Source: a virus
Length of the DNA stretch: 41,411 bases
Strand: one strand, 5' to 3'
IMG/VR virus record: IMGVR_UViG_3300036944_000156
Coordinates: 1-41,411 of that record
Made by a program: the position numbers and the translations under genes. Within the stretch, counting starts at the first letter, position 1; every line of letters starts with the position of its first letter. The notes beneath the pieces were generated by a model, which had not been told where the DNA came from, searched no databases, and was given only the letters and a program-made list of their open reading frames with translations. Shown in pieces: positions 17,100 through 24,872 of this stretch.

Positions 17100-17527
17100 T
17101 CCATTGGAGTTTCTGTTTGGCTACGAAGGTATTTAATAAAAGCTTTTGTTGTTCCTGTTGAGTTTGCTGAATCAGCAAACTGTTCAAGCAATGGCATGTA
17201 CTGCTCAAGCATTGATAGATCCTCAAGCTGAGTCTGCATTCCATTCTTCATCTTAAGAATTTCGCTACCAGGTCCTGGACCACGATCGACGCCAGTTGTT
17301 ACTGGATCTCCTGGACGCTGACTTGGCGCTGAAAGACCCACTACCTTAGATAGTGGGTTCTCAGCTTTAGCCATAGGAGCAGATTTCTGCTGTCCTTCAA
17401 ATGCCTTCTGTTCTCCGTAAGCTGCGTTCGGTAAAGATTTAATCCCTTGCTTTGGTGGCAAGTCCGTACGCTTTGCAAGGCGACCAGGACCTGCAACCGC
17501 ACCTGGGTTTGGTTGCATCATAGACAT
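17096..17527 (-). CDS. Unknown protein, proline/glycine-rich (143 aa)
   Basis: The N-terminal 95 residues are low complexity (Pro, Gly, Lys, Ala). The C-terminal 45 residues form a helical domain ('MQTQLEDLSMLEQYMPLLEQ'). Function unknown. Its place directly after the LysM protein and coupling to the next two genes suggest a small virion or assembly protein. Confidence 0.6.
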   Translation of the reverse strand: MSMMQPNPGAVAGPGRLAKRTDLPPKQGIKSLPNAAYGEQKAFEGQQKSAPMAKAENPLSKVVGLSAPSQRPGDPVTTGVDRGPGPGSEILKMKNGMQTQLEDLSMLEQYMPLLEQFADSANSTGTTKAFIKYLRSQTETPME

Positions 17528-17533
17528 AGTGAC

Positions 17534-19009
17534 CTACTTCTTCTTAGGAATATTTACTTTAGTGTTAGCGAAAATCATTGAACCGCCCTTGTACTTGGCG
17601 TTCTTCTTGAACTTTTCGTTTGCTGACATGATGTCGCTAAGTGAAACACCAGCGGTCTTTGCGATACCTGAAAGAGTATCGCCACGCTTTACGCGGTATC
17701 CGCTACCTGGTGTAATCGTTGACCCACCTGCTCCAACTGCTGGAGTATTAGATGCAGCTGATGCTTGTGAGAATGTCTTGTTGATCTTTGAAGATGAACG
17801 ACCTGGTGCTGAGACGCCTGGCTTTGCAGCGCGGTTCTTTGCAATAGTCTTGTTCTTCTTAGCCTGAGCTTTTCCGATCATTGCGTTCAATTCGTCCATG
17901 CGACCACGACGTGTCTTACCGACAGCACCCATAGATGCAAGTGCTGCAAAGTTTGCTGCGTCAGTTTTTAGCGTAGAGATTGGATTCTTGTTAGAGCCCA
18001 TGTTCTTGTATTTAGGAGCTTGACCCTTAAGGGAAGCTAACTTGTTTTCAAGACGCTGAATTTCTCTAAAGTCTTTTTCGCTTGAACCTTTAACCGCTGA
18101 TACGGTTTCTGCTGCAAGTGCTGAAAGGATTAAACCTTTACCGACTGCCTTGGTCTTACCAAACTTCTTTGCCTTAGCAGCTGTTGAAGTAGCTGTTACC
18201 TTTGCAGGTGTAGAAGCAGTGCTAGCCATAGTTCCCTTGGAACGTACAGCAACTTCCTTAGTTGTAGCTGGCGCATTGGTGCGTGTTGACTGAACAAACT
18301 TAGGCTTTTTTTCAATTGAGGTTTTTACTTTATCTTTAAAAGCTTTTTCATTAGCTGCATATTTCTTAGGATTTTTCTTCTTAAGATCAGCAATTTCTTT
18401 TTCACTCTTAGCTAAAGTTGAGCTTGGCTTACTTGCCTTCTCTTGTGCAAACAAAGCTTTGTTTAAAGCTTTCTTTGGTTCAATGCCTTCTTTGATAAGT
18501 TCGCGGTAGCGAGCTAGACCCATTTCATTGAGCTTCTTGCCTGCAGCGTAACCTTTAGTTACTGGCTTGTTTGTACCCATAGGCGTATCAACTACCTTGA
18601 GTGGCTTTGTGCTACCAGCCTTCTTAGTATTTGCCTTAACTTCCTTGCCAGCAGCTTTTAGTGAAGCTTTCTTCTCTGCAGGTGTACGTCGATCAGTTAC
18701 CTTAGCTGTTCCGCTTGTCTTCTTCTCTGGATACAAGCCTTCTTCACGCATGCCAGCTCGGAACTTCTCACGAGCAGCTTCCTGTGTAGCTTGGTATTCC
18801 TTTGGATCTAGGTATGCATTCTTGCCAAGCTGTGCCTTGGCTGTGTCTTTCATTTCCTGCAGAGCAATGCGATCATCTGCAGTTAGCTTTGTCGTGGCAT
18901 CTTTTAGTCGAGCCTGTGACTTGCCAGAAAAGGTTTCTTTGGCAGCAGACTTAGCGTCTTTACGTGCCTGCTTAAACTTTCTTGGCTTTGCTGGTTTCTT
19001 TGCTGCCAT
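17534..19009 (-). CDS. Basic virion-cluster protein with C-terminal LysM domain (491 aa)
   Basis: Residues 1-330 are very lysine- and alanine-rich and helical ('AKPRKFKQARKDAKSAAKET'). The last 55 residues are a LysM domain: 'YRVKRGDTLSGIAKTAGVSL' followed by 'SDIMSANEKFKKN' and 'VNIPKKK'. LysM domains bind the N-acetylglucosamine chains of peptidoglycan. The gene lies between portal and internal-protein genes, so a virion protein that contacts the cell wall during DNA entry is a reasonable inference. The basic body could bind packaged DNA. Confidence 0.75.
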   Translation of the reverse strand: MAAKKPAKPRKFKQARKDAKSAAKETFSGKSQARLKDATTKLTADDRIALQEMKDTAKAQLGKNAYLDPKEYQATQEAAREKFRAGMREEGLYPEKKTSGTAKVTDRRTPAEKKASLKAAGKEVKANTKKAGSTKPLKVVDTPMGTNKPVTKGYAAGKKLNEMGLARYRELIKEGIEPKKALNKALFAQEKASKPSSTLAKSEKEIADLKKKNPKKYAANEKAFKDKVKTSIEKKPKFVQSTRTNAPATTKEVAVRSKGTMASTASTPAKVTATSTAAKAKKFGKTKAVGKGLILSALAAETVSAVKGSSEKDFREIQRLENKLASLKGQAPKYKNMGSNKNPISTLKTDAANFAALASMGAVGKTRRGRMDELNAMIGKAQAKKNKTIAKNRAAKPGVSAPGRSSSKINKTFSQASAASNTPAVGAGGSTITPGSGYRVKRGDTLSGIAKTAGVSLSDIMSANEKFKKNAKYKGGSMIFANTKVNIPKKK

Positions 19010-19039
19010 GGTTATCCTTTACTTAAAAGTTGTTAAGCT

Positions 19040-19189
19040 TTACTTAAGCTTGTTGTTGTTGCCCTTGATGCCCTTTGGTGTTGTACCCTGCTTTACCATT
19101 CCGCCACCAACGACGCCACCCTTGTTCTTCTTTCCTTCGTGACCTGGGTGTACTGGAGCCTTAGCTGCTTTTCCTTGCTTTCCGAACAT
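19040..19189 (-). CDS. Tiny glycine/lysine-rich protein (49 aa)
   Basis: ATG at 19187-19189 is preceded by an AGGAGAAAC ribosome site; TAA at 19040-19042. Begins 'MFGKQGKAAKAPVHPGHEGK' and ends 'KGIKGNNNKLK', with a GGVVGGG centre. It is basic and fills the gap between portal and LysM genes. No family recognised, but spacing and ribosome site support it. Confidence 0.55.
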   Translation of the reverse strand: MFGKQGKAAKAPVHPGHEGKKNKGGVVGGGMVKQGTTPKGIKGNNNKLK

Positions 19190-19203
19190 TTGTTTCTCCT
19201 TGT

Positions 19204-20982
19204 TTATACTGGGATAGAGCGAGTTACTCTCGCTGCTAGATTTGCGTTGCCTCCACCTGTTAGACCAGCGAGTAGTTCTTGCATTGCTGGTCTTCCTTGA
19301 GGAAGTTGTGGGGCTTGTCCTCCACCCATAGGTGGCTCTGCTCCCATACCTGGCTCCTGTGGAGCTTCAGGCAATTCTGGTGCTTGTGCTTCTTGTTTAG
19401 GTTGTTCCTTTGGCTTGAATGCGTTAGCAACAGCATCTTCAAGAGGAGTTCCCTTTTTGCGATCATTGATAACGCTAGCCATCTTCTCGATAACCTGCAT
19501 TGGATCCTGACCTTGCACGACCATTTGAGGAATAGCTGCAGCTAATTGCGCTACAGATGCCTTTAATGAGTCACGCATTTCTTCAATATCAATTGCGCGT
19601 TCCTCTTCACCTGCGTTAAGCGAGATAGGAAGATTGCGACGTAGCATGCCACGTGAGATTAGCTTGTCTCCACGTGCTTGTAGACCCCATACCAATGCGC
19701 GGTTAGGATCTAGACCTGCCATAAGTCCGTATTCAACTGTAACTCCGTAGTTACCGTTGATGTCAGATGCTGGCTTGTACTTTAACTTGTAAGGTACGCC
19801 GTTTGCTGTAGCAGATACTTCACGAGTTAACTCAGGGAAGTATGCTTCATCTGTTGCAAATGCAAGTGATACAGCTTGTCCAATTGCTTCGCCAAGGATT
19901 GACTGAAATACCTTGACCTGTGAATCGTATCCAGCCATAAGTGCCTTAACACCTTGACCAGTAACTACAGAACCTTCAGATTGTCCAGCACGTGCCTGTG
20001 GGAAACGTGTTCCCATCTTCATTTCATCGGCGAGAACGTTGTTCTCGGCGAATGCAAACTGAGGTACGTCTAGATTTACTCGGCGAATCTTTTCTGGAGA
20101 ATTCGATCGAATAACAGAATCGGGACCGACGCTAAGCTGAGTAACATCGTTAGGCAAAGCCAAAGGAGCTTCAACAGATTTCTGAACAGCTTCCATGGTA
20201 AGCAAAGCAAGACGTGCTTTAGCAGCGTACACTGGTAGAACGTCATCGAATTGACCTCGTTGTTCGCCATCGAGCGAAGGACGGACAGCAATCGCAACTG
20301 GGACGCGACCGATCTTGTTTGGTGTACTGGCAAGTGTGAGTCCTCCACGATCTGGCAAGAACATAACTGTTCGGGTCTTATCTGTCCAACGTACGACCTG
20401 AAGCAAAGTGTTCGGGTCACCCTTTTGGAATGCACCAGATTGAAGAATCTGGTCTGCAAACTCAGGGAAGTGTGCTGCTAGATCACCAGCTTTGCGGTGA
20501 TACAGACGAGCATAGACATTGACTTCGCCAAAGCGATCCATGTCATAGTAAGCACCCATAGAGTTTTCTACATGGATGTGTGGTCTTTTATCTTTGAAGT
20601 TTGGTTCAACTCGCAAAGGAACAAAACCGTATGTAACTAGTTGGTCTGCGCCACGCAGAAGTTCCGTACCAAGTCGAGATGACGCAACATAGTAGTTGGC
20701 AATCTTCGTACGCTTGTCAGCCTTGGTACGCTGGGAGTCATCGAGAGATGAATCTCCAGCAGCAGTAATGGTAGGAAGTACGCCAATTTGCTCAGAGAGA
20801 TCTCTGGCAACAACATCAATCATGTTAGCAATGATCGGTTTAGACCATGTGCCTTCTGGGAAAACACCACGGAAGACTTGGTCAGCATTACCTGATCTAA
20901 TAAGTGCAACCTCGCGCATGCGCTTATCGCGCTCGGAGTTACGAGCTTTCAGCTGCTCGAAGGCAGTTACAAGTTCTTTCAT
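19204..20982 (-). CDS. Portal protein (592 aa)
   Basis: It directly follows the terminase large subunit (four bases apart), as portals usually do. Visible are a helical N-terminus, 'NMIDVVARDLSEQIGVLPTI' near residue 55, 'YGFVPLRVEPNFKDKRPHIH' near 120, 'VVRWTDKTRTVMFLP' near 200, a long helical region 'YAAKARLALLTMEAVQKSVE' near 260 (candidate stem helix), 'SEGSVVTGQGVKALMAGYDSQ' near 345, and a low-complexity Pro/Gln/Gly tail (about 535-575). This order and length fit portal proteins of actinophages. The portal forms the dodecameric DNA channel and terminase dock. Confidence 0.88.
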   Translation of the reverse strand: MKELVTAFEQLKARNSERDKRMREVALIRSGNADQVFRGVFPEGTWSKPIIANMIDVVARDLSEQIGVLPTITAAGDSSLDDSQRTKADKRTKIANYYVASSRLGTELLRGADQLVTYGFVPLRVEPNFKDKRPHIHVENSMGAYYDMDRFGEVNVYARLYHRKAGDLAAHFPEFADQILQSGAFQKGDPNTLLQVVRWTDKTRTVMFLPDRGGLTLASTPNKIGRVPVAIAVRPSLDGEQRGQFDDVLPVYAAKARLALLTMEAVQKSVEAPLALPNDVTQLSVGPDSVIRSNSPEKIRRVNLDVPQFAFAENNVLADEMKMGTRFPQARAGQSEGSVVTGQGVKALMAGYDSQVKVFQSILGEAIGQAVSLAFATDEAYFPELTREVSATANGVPYKLKYKPASDINGNYGVTVEYGLMAGLDPNRALVWGLQARGDKLISRGMLRRNLPISLNAGEEERAIDIEEMRDSLKASVAQLAAAIPQMVVQGQDPMQVIEKMASVINDRKKGTPLEDAVANAFKPKEQPKQEAQAPELPEAPQEPGMGAEPPMGGGQAPQLPQGRPAMQELLAGLTGGGNANLAARVTRSIPV

Positions 20983-20986
20983 AAAT

Positions 20987-22879
20987 TCACATTCTTATAG
21001 CTCGCTGTGTTGCAGCGAGATCATCGAGATTGATGATGTAACGACTTTCAATCGAATCACGTGGGGTGAATTGATTGGACATAAAGTTCGGTACGTTGGC
21101 GGAAGTTAAAAGAATCTCTCGGGCTACGATCTCACAGAACCATAACGCCATAACGGCGTCCATCTTGAGCTTCTTGCCTTGTACTCCTGGTTGCCAGGTT
21201 ACGAGTTGTTCGATTAGCTTCTTTACATGTTCGCTTCGAGAGCTGTCAGGTAACTCAATTAAGTTATCGCCAGCATGCTTGAAGTTGTTGTTGACGCCAT
21301 CTCGCTTAATGATGGTTCCGAACAACGGGGCGAGTGAGGCTACGCCAAACTCTGGGTCTTGCTTGTTATTACCTGTGTAGTGCGGTCGGTAGTTAATACC
21401 TCGCGTTGACAGGAAGTTACGAATTTCTTCGTCTTGTGTAAGGAAAAGCTGGAAAGCATTTGATTCCACAATGACCGTATGCGGTTTATACGCATCGGTC
21501 CATTCCTTGATAAGAGATCTGATAGCTGCAGGTGTAGGAGCCGTCATGACGTGAACGTCCATGATGTAGCGTTTCTGAGTTCTGCGATCTACCGCGTAGG
21601 CAACAGCAGCGGTATCTCCAGACATTGCTGGGTCAATACCAATAATGCGATAAAAGTTATTCGCGTTATCAGGATGTCCTGCTGCGCCTGCAACTAGCGC
21701 CCCCGACTTTCTCATTCCGTTGACTGCGCCTCTGACGCATGTCGGGTCGAAAATTGCATTCTCCGCAATATCGAGGTTCTGGTAAACCAGTGACCACTTG
21801 GATGGTCCTGCCTCGTTACGGACCGCCGTTAGACGCGGTCCTGTCCATCGATCGTACAGACCGTCTTCATCTGGGACGTCAGTCTCAGTAAGGGGTTCTG
21901 TAGTTTTCTCCCAGAGAGTTTTCCACTCTTCGGGTTTGTCAGCGTATTCAAGTACGGCTGGCATGGACAAATATGACCAAGGCAATATGCCGTCGGTGTA
22001 ATGCTGTGGGTTGCGGAGCTCTTTGTAAAGGTCAACTGCTGCGACTCGAGTACCAACAACTAGGAGCTGACCGCCACCTGGTGGGAGGCGGGAAGCGACT
22101 TCCTGTCGAATCCACTCTTGCTGCTTAGCCCACTCGTTGGCGTTAGACAACGTAACCACGTCGTCAAGCACAATGAGATCGGCTCGGTTACCGTAGACCT
22201 GACCACCCATACCAATAGCTTCGATGGTTGGATCTTTGGCATCTGAATCTCTGGTGTCTCCACCGAGGTAAACTTTGTTTGCCGACCACTGGTCAGCTGT
22301 AGCTTTGTACCCATCGGCTGGTCCAAAAGCTGCTTGAAGGTCAGCGTACCGAGGATGAGTCAATCTTTGCTTAATAGCGTAAAGGAACTTCTTAGCCTGT
22401 TCCTGAGTCTTGGAAATAACCATGACGTTGATATTAGGATTCTTAACGATCCGATAGGTCACGTAGTTGATCGTGATTGTCATGGTCTTAGCGTGGTTAG
22501 GTGGGACGTTTACAAGAAGGCGGGAAAGACCCGCTGAGCCCTTTTCGTAGACCATTGCCTGGTGTAACCAGGAAGGTTCTCTACCTTCCAACATATCCAC
22601 CACATTCATCATGTGGGGTGGAACTACCGTACCAAGGTACTTGGCGGAAAAATCACCAAAGTCTGACAGATTAGACCGAGCATCTGTTGCGAGGTCTTTG
22701 GTTCTAAACCGAGCATTATCAACCAGAGCTGAGAAGCCTTGGGCTTCGCGGCGACTAGTGTCATACCAACTGCGGGATCTACCAACGACGACCAGCGCGT
22801 CAGCGATGGTTCGTCCCTGTCTTACCAAATCGATAAGTTCTTTCCTGGCTTCCTCTGGTGATAGATTTCTTTGAGTCAA
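20987..22879 (-). CDS. terL: Terminase large subunit with N-terminal HTH-like domain (630 aa)
   Basis: The start is a TTG at 22877-22879 behind GGAGGAAG. Residues 8-55 look like a homeodomain-type HTH ('RTIADALVVVGRSRSWYDTS') as found in small terminase subunits. The ATPase domain has a Walker A-like VPPNHAKT (125-132) and Walker B DLIVLDD (234-240). The nuclease domain has IIGIDPAMSGD with D416, VESNAF with E472 and KMDAVMA with D574. It cuts and pumps DNA into the head. I find no separate small subunit, so the N-terminal domain may supply DNA recognition. It is the first gene of the late operon. Confidence 0.95.
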   Translation of the reverse strand: MTQRNLSPEEARKELIDLVRQGRTIADALVVVGRSRSWYDTSRREAQGFSALVDNARFRTKDLATDARSNLSDFGDFSAKYLGTVVPPHMMNVVDMLEGREPSWLHQAMVYEKGSAGLSRLLVNVPPNHAKTMTITINYVTYRIVKNPNINVMVISKTQEQAKKFLYAIKQRLTHPRYADLQAAFGPADGYKATADQWSANKVYLGGDTRDSDAKDPTIEAIGMGGQVYGNRADLIVLDDVVTLSNANEWAKQQEWIRQEVASRLPPGGGQLLVVGTRVAAVDLYKELRNPQHYTDGILPWSYLSMPAVLEYADKPEEWKTLWEKTTEPLTETDVPDEDGLYDRWTGPRLTAVRNEAGPSKWSLVYQNLDIAENAIFDPTCVRGAVNGMRKSGALVAGAAGHPDNANNFYRIIGIDPAMSGDTAAVAYAVDRRTQKRYIMDVHVMTAPTPAAIRSLIKEWTDAYKPHTVIVESNAFQLFLTQDEEIRNFLSTRGINYRPHYTGNNKQDPEFGVASLAPLFGTIIKRDGVNNNFKHAGDNLIELPDSSRSEHVKKLIEQLVTWQPGVQGKKLKMDAVMALWFCEIVAREILLTSANVPNFMSNQFTPRDSIESRYIINLDDLAATQRAIRM

Positions 22880-22950
22880 TCTTCCTCCAGAGGTTGTAGG
22901 GGTATACCAGGGTCTAAATACAAGTATCCCCGCTTAATTATTTTATCCTT

Positions 22951-22976
22951 GGTGGCAGGCAATAAGCCTGCCTACC
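22951..22976 (-). promoter_or_regulatory. Hairpin in the terminase 5' leader
   Basis: GGTGGCAGGC and GCCTGCCTACC pair in a 10-bp stem with one bulged T and loop AATAA. On neither strand is it followed by a T run, so it does not look like a terminator. It could be a structure in the terminase mRNA leader or a recognition site in the DNA. Confidence 0.45.
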
Positions 22977-22984
22977 AGGGCTCA

Positions 22985-23008
22985 ATAAGTATTTCGCCCT
23001 ATACTTAT
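22985..23008. promoter_or_regulatory. 8-bp dyad, operator-like
   Basis: ATAAGTAT (22985-22992) and its exact reverse complement ATACTTAT (23001-23008) are separated by eight bases. Further AAGTAT copies are at 22922 and 23050. The arm spacing of 16 bp centre to centre suits a dimeric HTH protein. It is a candidate late-operon operator. Confidence 0.4.
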
Positions 23009-23122
23009 ATAGGGGGCTAGAGCGTCGGCGTGTTTCAAGAGCAAATCCAAAGTATTTTTAATTATTTATATAAGTGCTGGTCAGATCCATGTTTATCTGG
23101 TGAAAATTATTGGGTTGATAGT

Positions 23123-23161
23123 GGGGGGGTAGGTGGGGGGTGGTTGTTAACATGGGGGGGG
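23123..23161 (+). other. G-rich tract with quadruplex potential
   Basis: Runs of seven, six and eight guanines lie within 39 bases on the plus strand, between short T/A-containing spacers. The longer runs can each supply more than one GGG tract. The tract lies in the non-coding control region. Confidence 0.55.
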
Positions 23162-23231
23162 TCTGCATGGGCGCACGAATAGCCCACCCAAATGCATGGG
23201 CAGGCTAGGGAAAACGTGTGCGCGGGCAGGC

Positions 23232-23265
23232 AAAAACCCCCGCTTGCCTGTGTAGGGGCGGGGGT
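23232..23265 (-). terminator. Rho-independent terminator of the 90-aa gene
   Basis: On the minus strand an ACCCCCGC / GCGGGGGT stem with a 14-base loop is followed directly by TTTTT. It lies about 30 bases beyond the stop of the minus-strand gene at 23295 and would keep its transcript from entering the late operon. Confidence 0.75.
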
Positions 23266-23294
23266 GTCTGCTGACTATCTATAGAGGCGAACCC

Positions 23295-23567
23295 CTATGC
23301 ATTGACGCGCTTCATGATGACGCGAAACTTATCTGAAACTATGCTGAACTCAAGCGTCCCGCGATTCTCCGCGATGTCGAACACGATACCTACGCGACCC
23401 TTACCGATGTGGACGAGGTCGCCTAGCTGTGCGTACTTGAGCGTAACTAATTCAAAATCTGGAACATGATTCAGGCTTGGTACGCCGTACTCCTTGCGTA
23501 CCTCAAGCACCTCTGCCTTGAGGTCTGCGAGTATGTCGTTGTGTGTCCATGCTGTGAGTGTGTTCAT
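23295..23567 (-). CDS. Unknown small protein with its own promoter and terminator (90 aa)
   Basis: Begins 'MNTLTAWTHNDILADLKAEV'. The middle 'LGDLVHIGKGRVGIVFDIAE' looks like a small beta barrel (SH3- or KOW-like), and the end is 'FSIVSDKFRVIMKRVNA'. The mRNA leader carries CCAACCAACGAAAGG, the same leader found before plus-strand early genes. A consensus promoter (23624-23652) and a terminator (23232-23265) make it a stand-alone unit that diverges from the early genes. An early regulator is possible; the function is not established. Confidence 0.75.
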   Translation of the reverse strand: MNTLTAWTHNDILADLKAEVLEVRKEYGVPSLNHVPDFELVTLKYAQLGDLVHIGKGRVGIVFDIAENRGTLEFSIVSDKFRVIMKRVNA

Positions 23568-23623
23568 TGTGAAGCCTTTCGTTGGTTGGATGTTGAGCCG
23601 ACCAGTTCAGCCCAACGACAACC

Positions 23624-23652
23624 AGAATACGGCAACGGCAGCCAAATGTCAA
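23624..23652 (-). promoter_or_regulatory. Consensus sigma-70-type promoter
   Basis: On the minus strand TTGACA (23647-23652) and TATTCT (23624-23629) are 17 bases apart. Transcription would begin about 50 bases before the ATG of the 90-aa gene. It is the best match to a housekeeping bacterial promoter in the window. Confidence 0.75.
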
Positions 23653-23735
23653 TTCTGAGCGTGAAATCTCGGTATGTCTGCCCTATGTGACGTCATCCAC
23701 CCACCCAGCATGCACCCCTTGCGCCCTGTGTGCCT

Positions 23736-23770
23736 CGTACGCGGGCTTGTACGCCCGCTTTGTGCGTACG
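23736..23770. promoter_or_regulatory. Nested GC-rich dyad in the divergent intergenic region
   Basis: The outer arms CGTACGC and GCGTACG enclose an inner hairpin GCGGGC-TTGTAC-GCCCGC. It lies between the divergent promoters in an otherwise empty 330-base gap (23568-23897). Possible roles are a bidirectional transcription block, a regulator site or an origin element; none can be chosen from sequence. Confidence 0.4.
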
Positions 23771-23820
23771 GATCACGCGCATCCGCATGGGCATATGACA
23801 CGCCCTGCGCCTGTCTTTCT

Positions 23821-23850
23821 TTGATAACAGAGCAAAGCTCTGTTTGATAA
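23821..23850 (+). promoter_or_regulatory. Promoter-leader cassette 1 (inverted repeat in spacer)
   Basis: TTGATA is followed by an inverted repeat AACAGAGC-AAA-GCTCTGTT and then TGATAA, about 18 bases between the boxes. A GAAAGGA ribosome site and the ATG at 23898 follow. The arrangement is the same as at 25055 and 26281 with different stem sequence. I infer the promoter of the rightward early genes. Confidence 0.5.
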
Positions 23851-23897
23851 AGGGGGCTGGACAAACGTTCAGCGAACTTACCGAAAGGATTCACCGA

Positions 23898-24071
23898 ATG
23901 ATTACAGATTACCTATTGCCAACCGATTACATCGCTATCGGTTGCTTGCTCACTGTGGTTGGCGCATTGTTCGCTGGTCTAGTGTGGGACGTAGTCGCGT
24001 CAAAGATAGCAGACCAAAGGTCTGCTGATATAGAGAACCACTGGGCTACAACAATTCGAGAGGAACGATAA
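23898..24071 (+). CDS. Small single-pass membrane protein (57 aa)
   Basis: The start at ATG 23898 has GAAAGGA eight bases upstream; a longer reading would begin inside the promoter hairpin. Residues 10-32 ('YIAIGCLLTVVGALFAGLVW') form one membrane helix, followed by a charged C-terminus. It is the first rightward early gene. Function unknown; early phage membrane proteins often act on the host envelope or exclude other phages. Confidence 0.7.
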   Translation: MITDYLLPTDYIAIGCLLTVVGALFAGLVWDVVASKIADQRSADIENHWATTIREER

Positions 24072-24247
24072 TGGATTACCAAATCAAACTCAATCACCAA
24101 GAAGACGAACTCGCACCTCGCGGGACGACTTACTTCGCAGAAATCCTGAAGATGGATGGCACATCTCTAGGAGAAATGGACGGCACATCATGGCAAGACG
24201 CAATCATCAAGATGATTGATTACCTACAAGAGACAGGAGAAATCTAA
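24071..24247 (+). CDS. Unknown small protein (58 aa)
   Basis: TAATG overlap with the preceding gene. Begins 'MDYQIKLNHQEDELAPRGTT' and ends 'WQDAIIKMIDYLQETGEI'. It looks like a small alpha/beta protein and is mildly acidic. Similar tiny proteins occur near the two genes that follow in actinophages, as far as I recall. No function assigned. Confidence 0.65.
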   Translation: MDYQIKLNHQEDELAPRGTTYFAEILKMDGTSLGEMDGTSWQDAIIKMIDYLQETGEI

Positions 24248-24607
24248 ATGGGAGCACGTATCAATTTCGTACTGAAAGTATATCCGAAAGAGCAAGCACA
24301 CGTCACGCTCTACTCACACTGGGGCGAGACGAACTGGAGACAGGACTTAGCGTTGGCTTTAGCCAAGGCTGAGCCACGTTGGACAGACCAGAACTACGCT
24401 GCCCGAATAGTTGTATCACAACTAATCGGTGAGGACTGGGATAAGGAGACAGGCTACGGCTTGTTCACATCTGTTGACGGCGAGGACTTAGGGGACACCA
24501 CTGTAGTGGTGGACTTTACAAATCAAATCGTCAATGATACAGGCAACGAACATTCGTTCGGTGCATTCATCGAATACCAACAGGAAATGGTGGAATATCA
24601 TGGGTAA
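24248..24607 (+). CDS. Conserved-type actinophage protein of unknown function (119 aa)
   Basis: The pattern 'AHVTLYSHWGETNWRQDLAL' and 'LIGEDWDKETGYGLFTS...DTTVVVDF' is one I recall from many actinobacteriophage early regions. The function remains unknown. ATG directly follows the upstream TAA. It is acidic and soluble with no membrane segment. Confidence 0.75.
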   Translation: MGARINFVLKVYPKEQAHVTLYSHWGETNWRQDLALALAKAEPRWTDQNYAARIVVSQLIGEDWDKETGYGLFTSVDGEDLGDTTVVVDFTNQIVNDTGNEHSFGAFIEYQQEMVEYHG

Positions 24608-24872
24608 TAGCACAGCGCAAGACCTAGTAGAGAATGTCATTGACATTCGCCAATCAATCGCAATCCAATTGCGTAGCAATCACTACCCGCCAGTGCCACT
24701 CAGCATGGTGGAACCATGCATCGAGGCTATCTATGCAGTATCGGAAGGCGATACTCATAAGAGTATCCAACTACCAGAGGGCATCACGTGGCGGGAGTAT
24801 CCAACCGCTCCCGCGTATGCGATCGTGGAGTCTCATCACCTCGAGCCATGGTGTGACTATGACAACGACTAA
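24600..24872 (+). CDS. Conserved-type actinophage protein of unknown function (90 aa)
   Basis: The start at ATG 24600 overlaps the upstream gene by eight bases. 'NHYPPVPLSMVEPCIEAIYA' and 'APAYAIVESHHLEPW' are hallmarks of a small actinophage family usually next to the previous gene. The protein is soluble and acidic. No biochemical role is known to me. Confidence 0.75.
   Translation: MGNSTAQDLVENVIDIRQSIAIQLRSNHYPPVPLSMVEPCIEAIYAVSEGDTHKSIQLPEGITWREYPTAPAYAIVESHHLEPWCDYDND

Larger units (their letters stand above)
22880..23231. promoter_or_regulatory. Non-coding control region upstream of the late operon
   Basis: I see no convincing gene here. It contains a 10-bp hairpin (22951-22976), an 8-bp dyad (22985-23008), several AAGTAT boxes, AT-rich tracts, and a G-rich tract (23123-23161). 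There are also two GCATGGGC direct repeats just after the G-rich tract. It must hold the promoter of the 27-kb late operon and could hold the packaging or replication start. No clean -35/-10 pair could be assigned. Confidence 0.5.

Noticed and set aside
23123-23161. CRISPR or tandem repeat array in the G-rich tract
   Set aside because: The G runs are irregular and there are no evenly spaced repeats or spacers.
22880-23294. tRNA or small RNA gene in the long non-coding region
   Set aside because: No cloverleaf or anticodon arm could be found; the hairpins present are simple dyads.
23466-23690. Plus-strand open frame over the 90-residue gene and its promoter
   Set aside because: It covers the minus-strand promoter and has a Cys/Val-rich sequence without a ribosome site.
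23649-23894. An 81-codon open frame on the minus strand in the control region
   Set aside because: It runs through the early promoter and dyad, has no ribosome site and gives an unstructured basic sequence.
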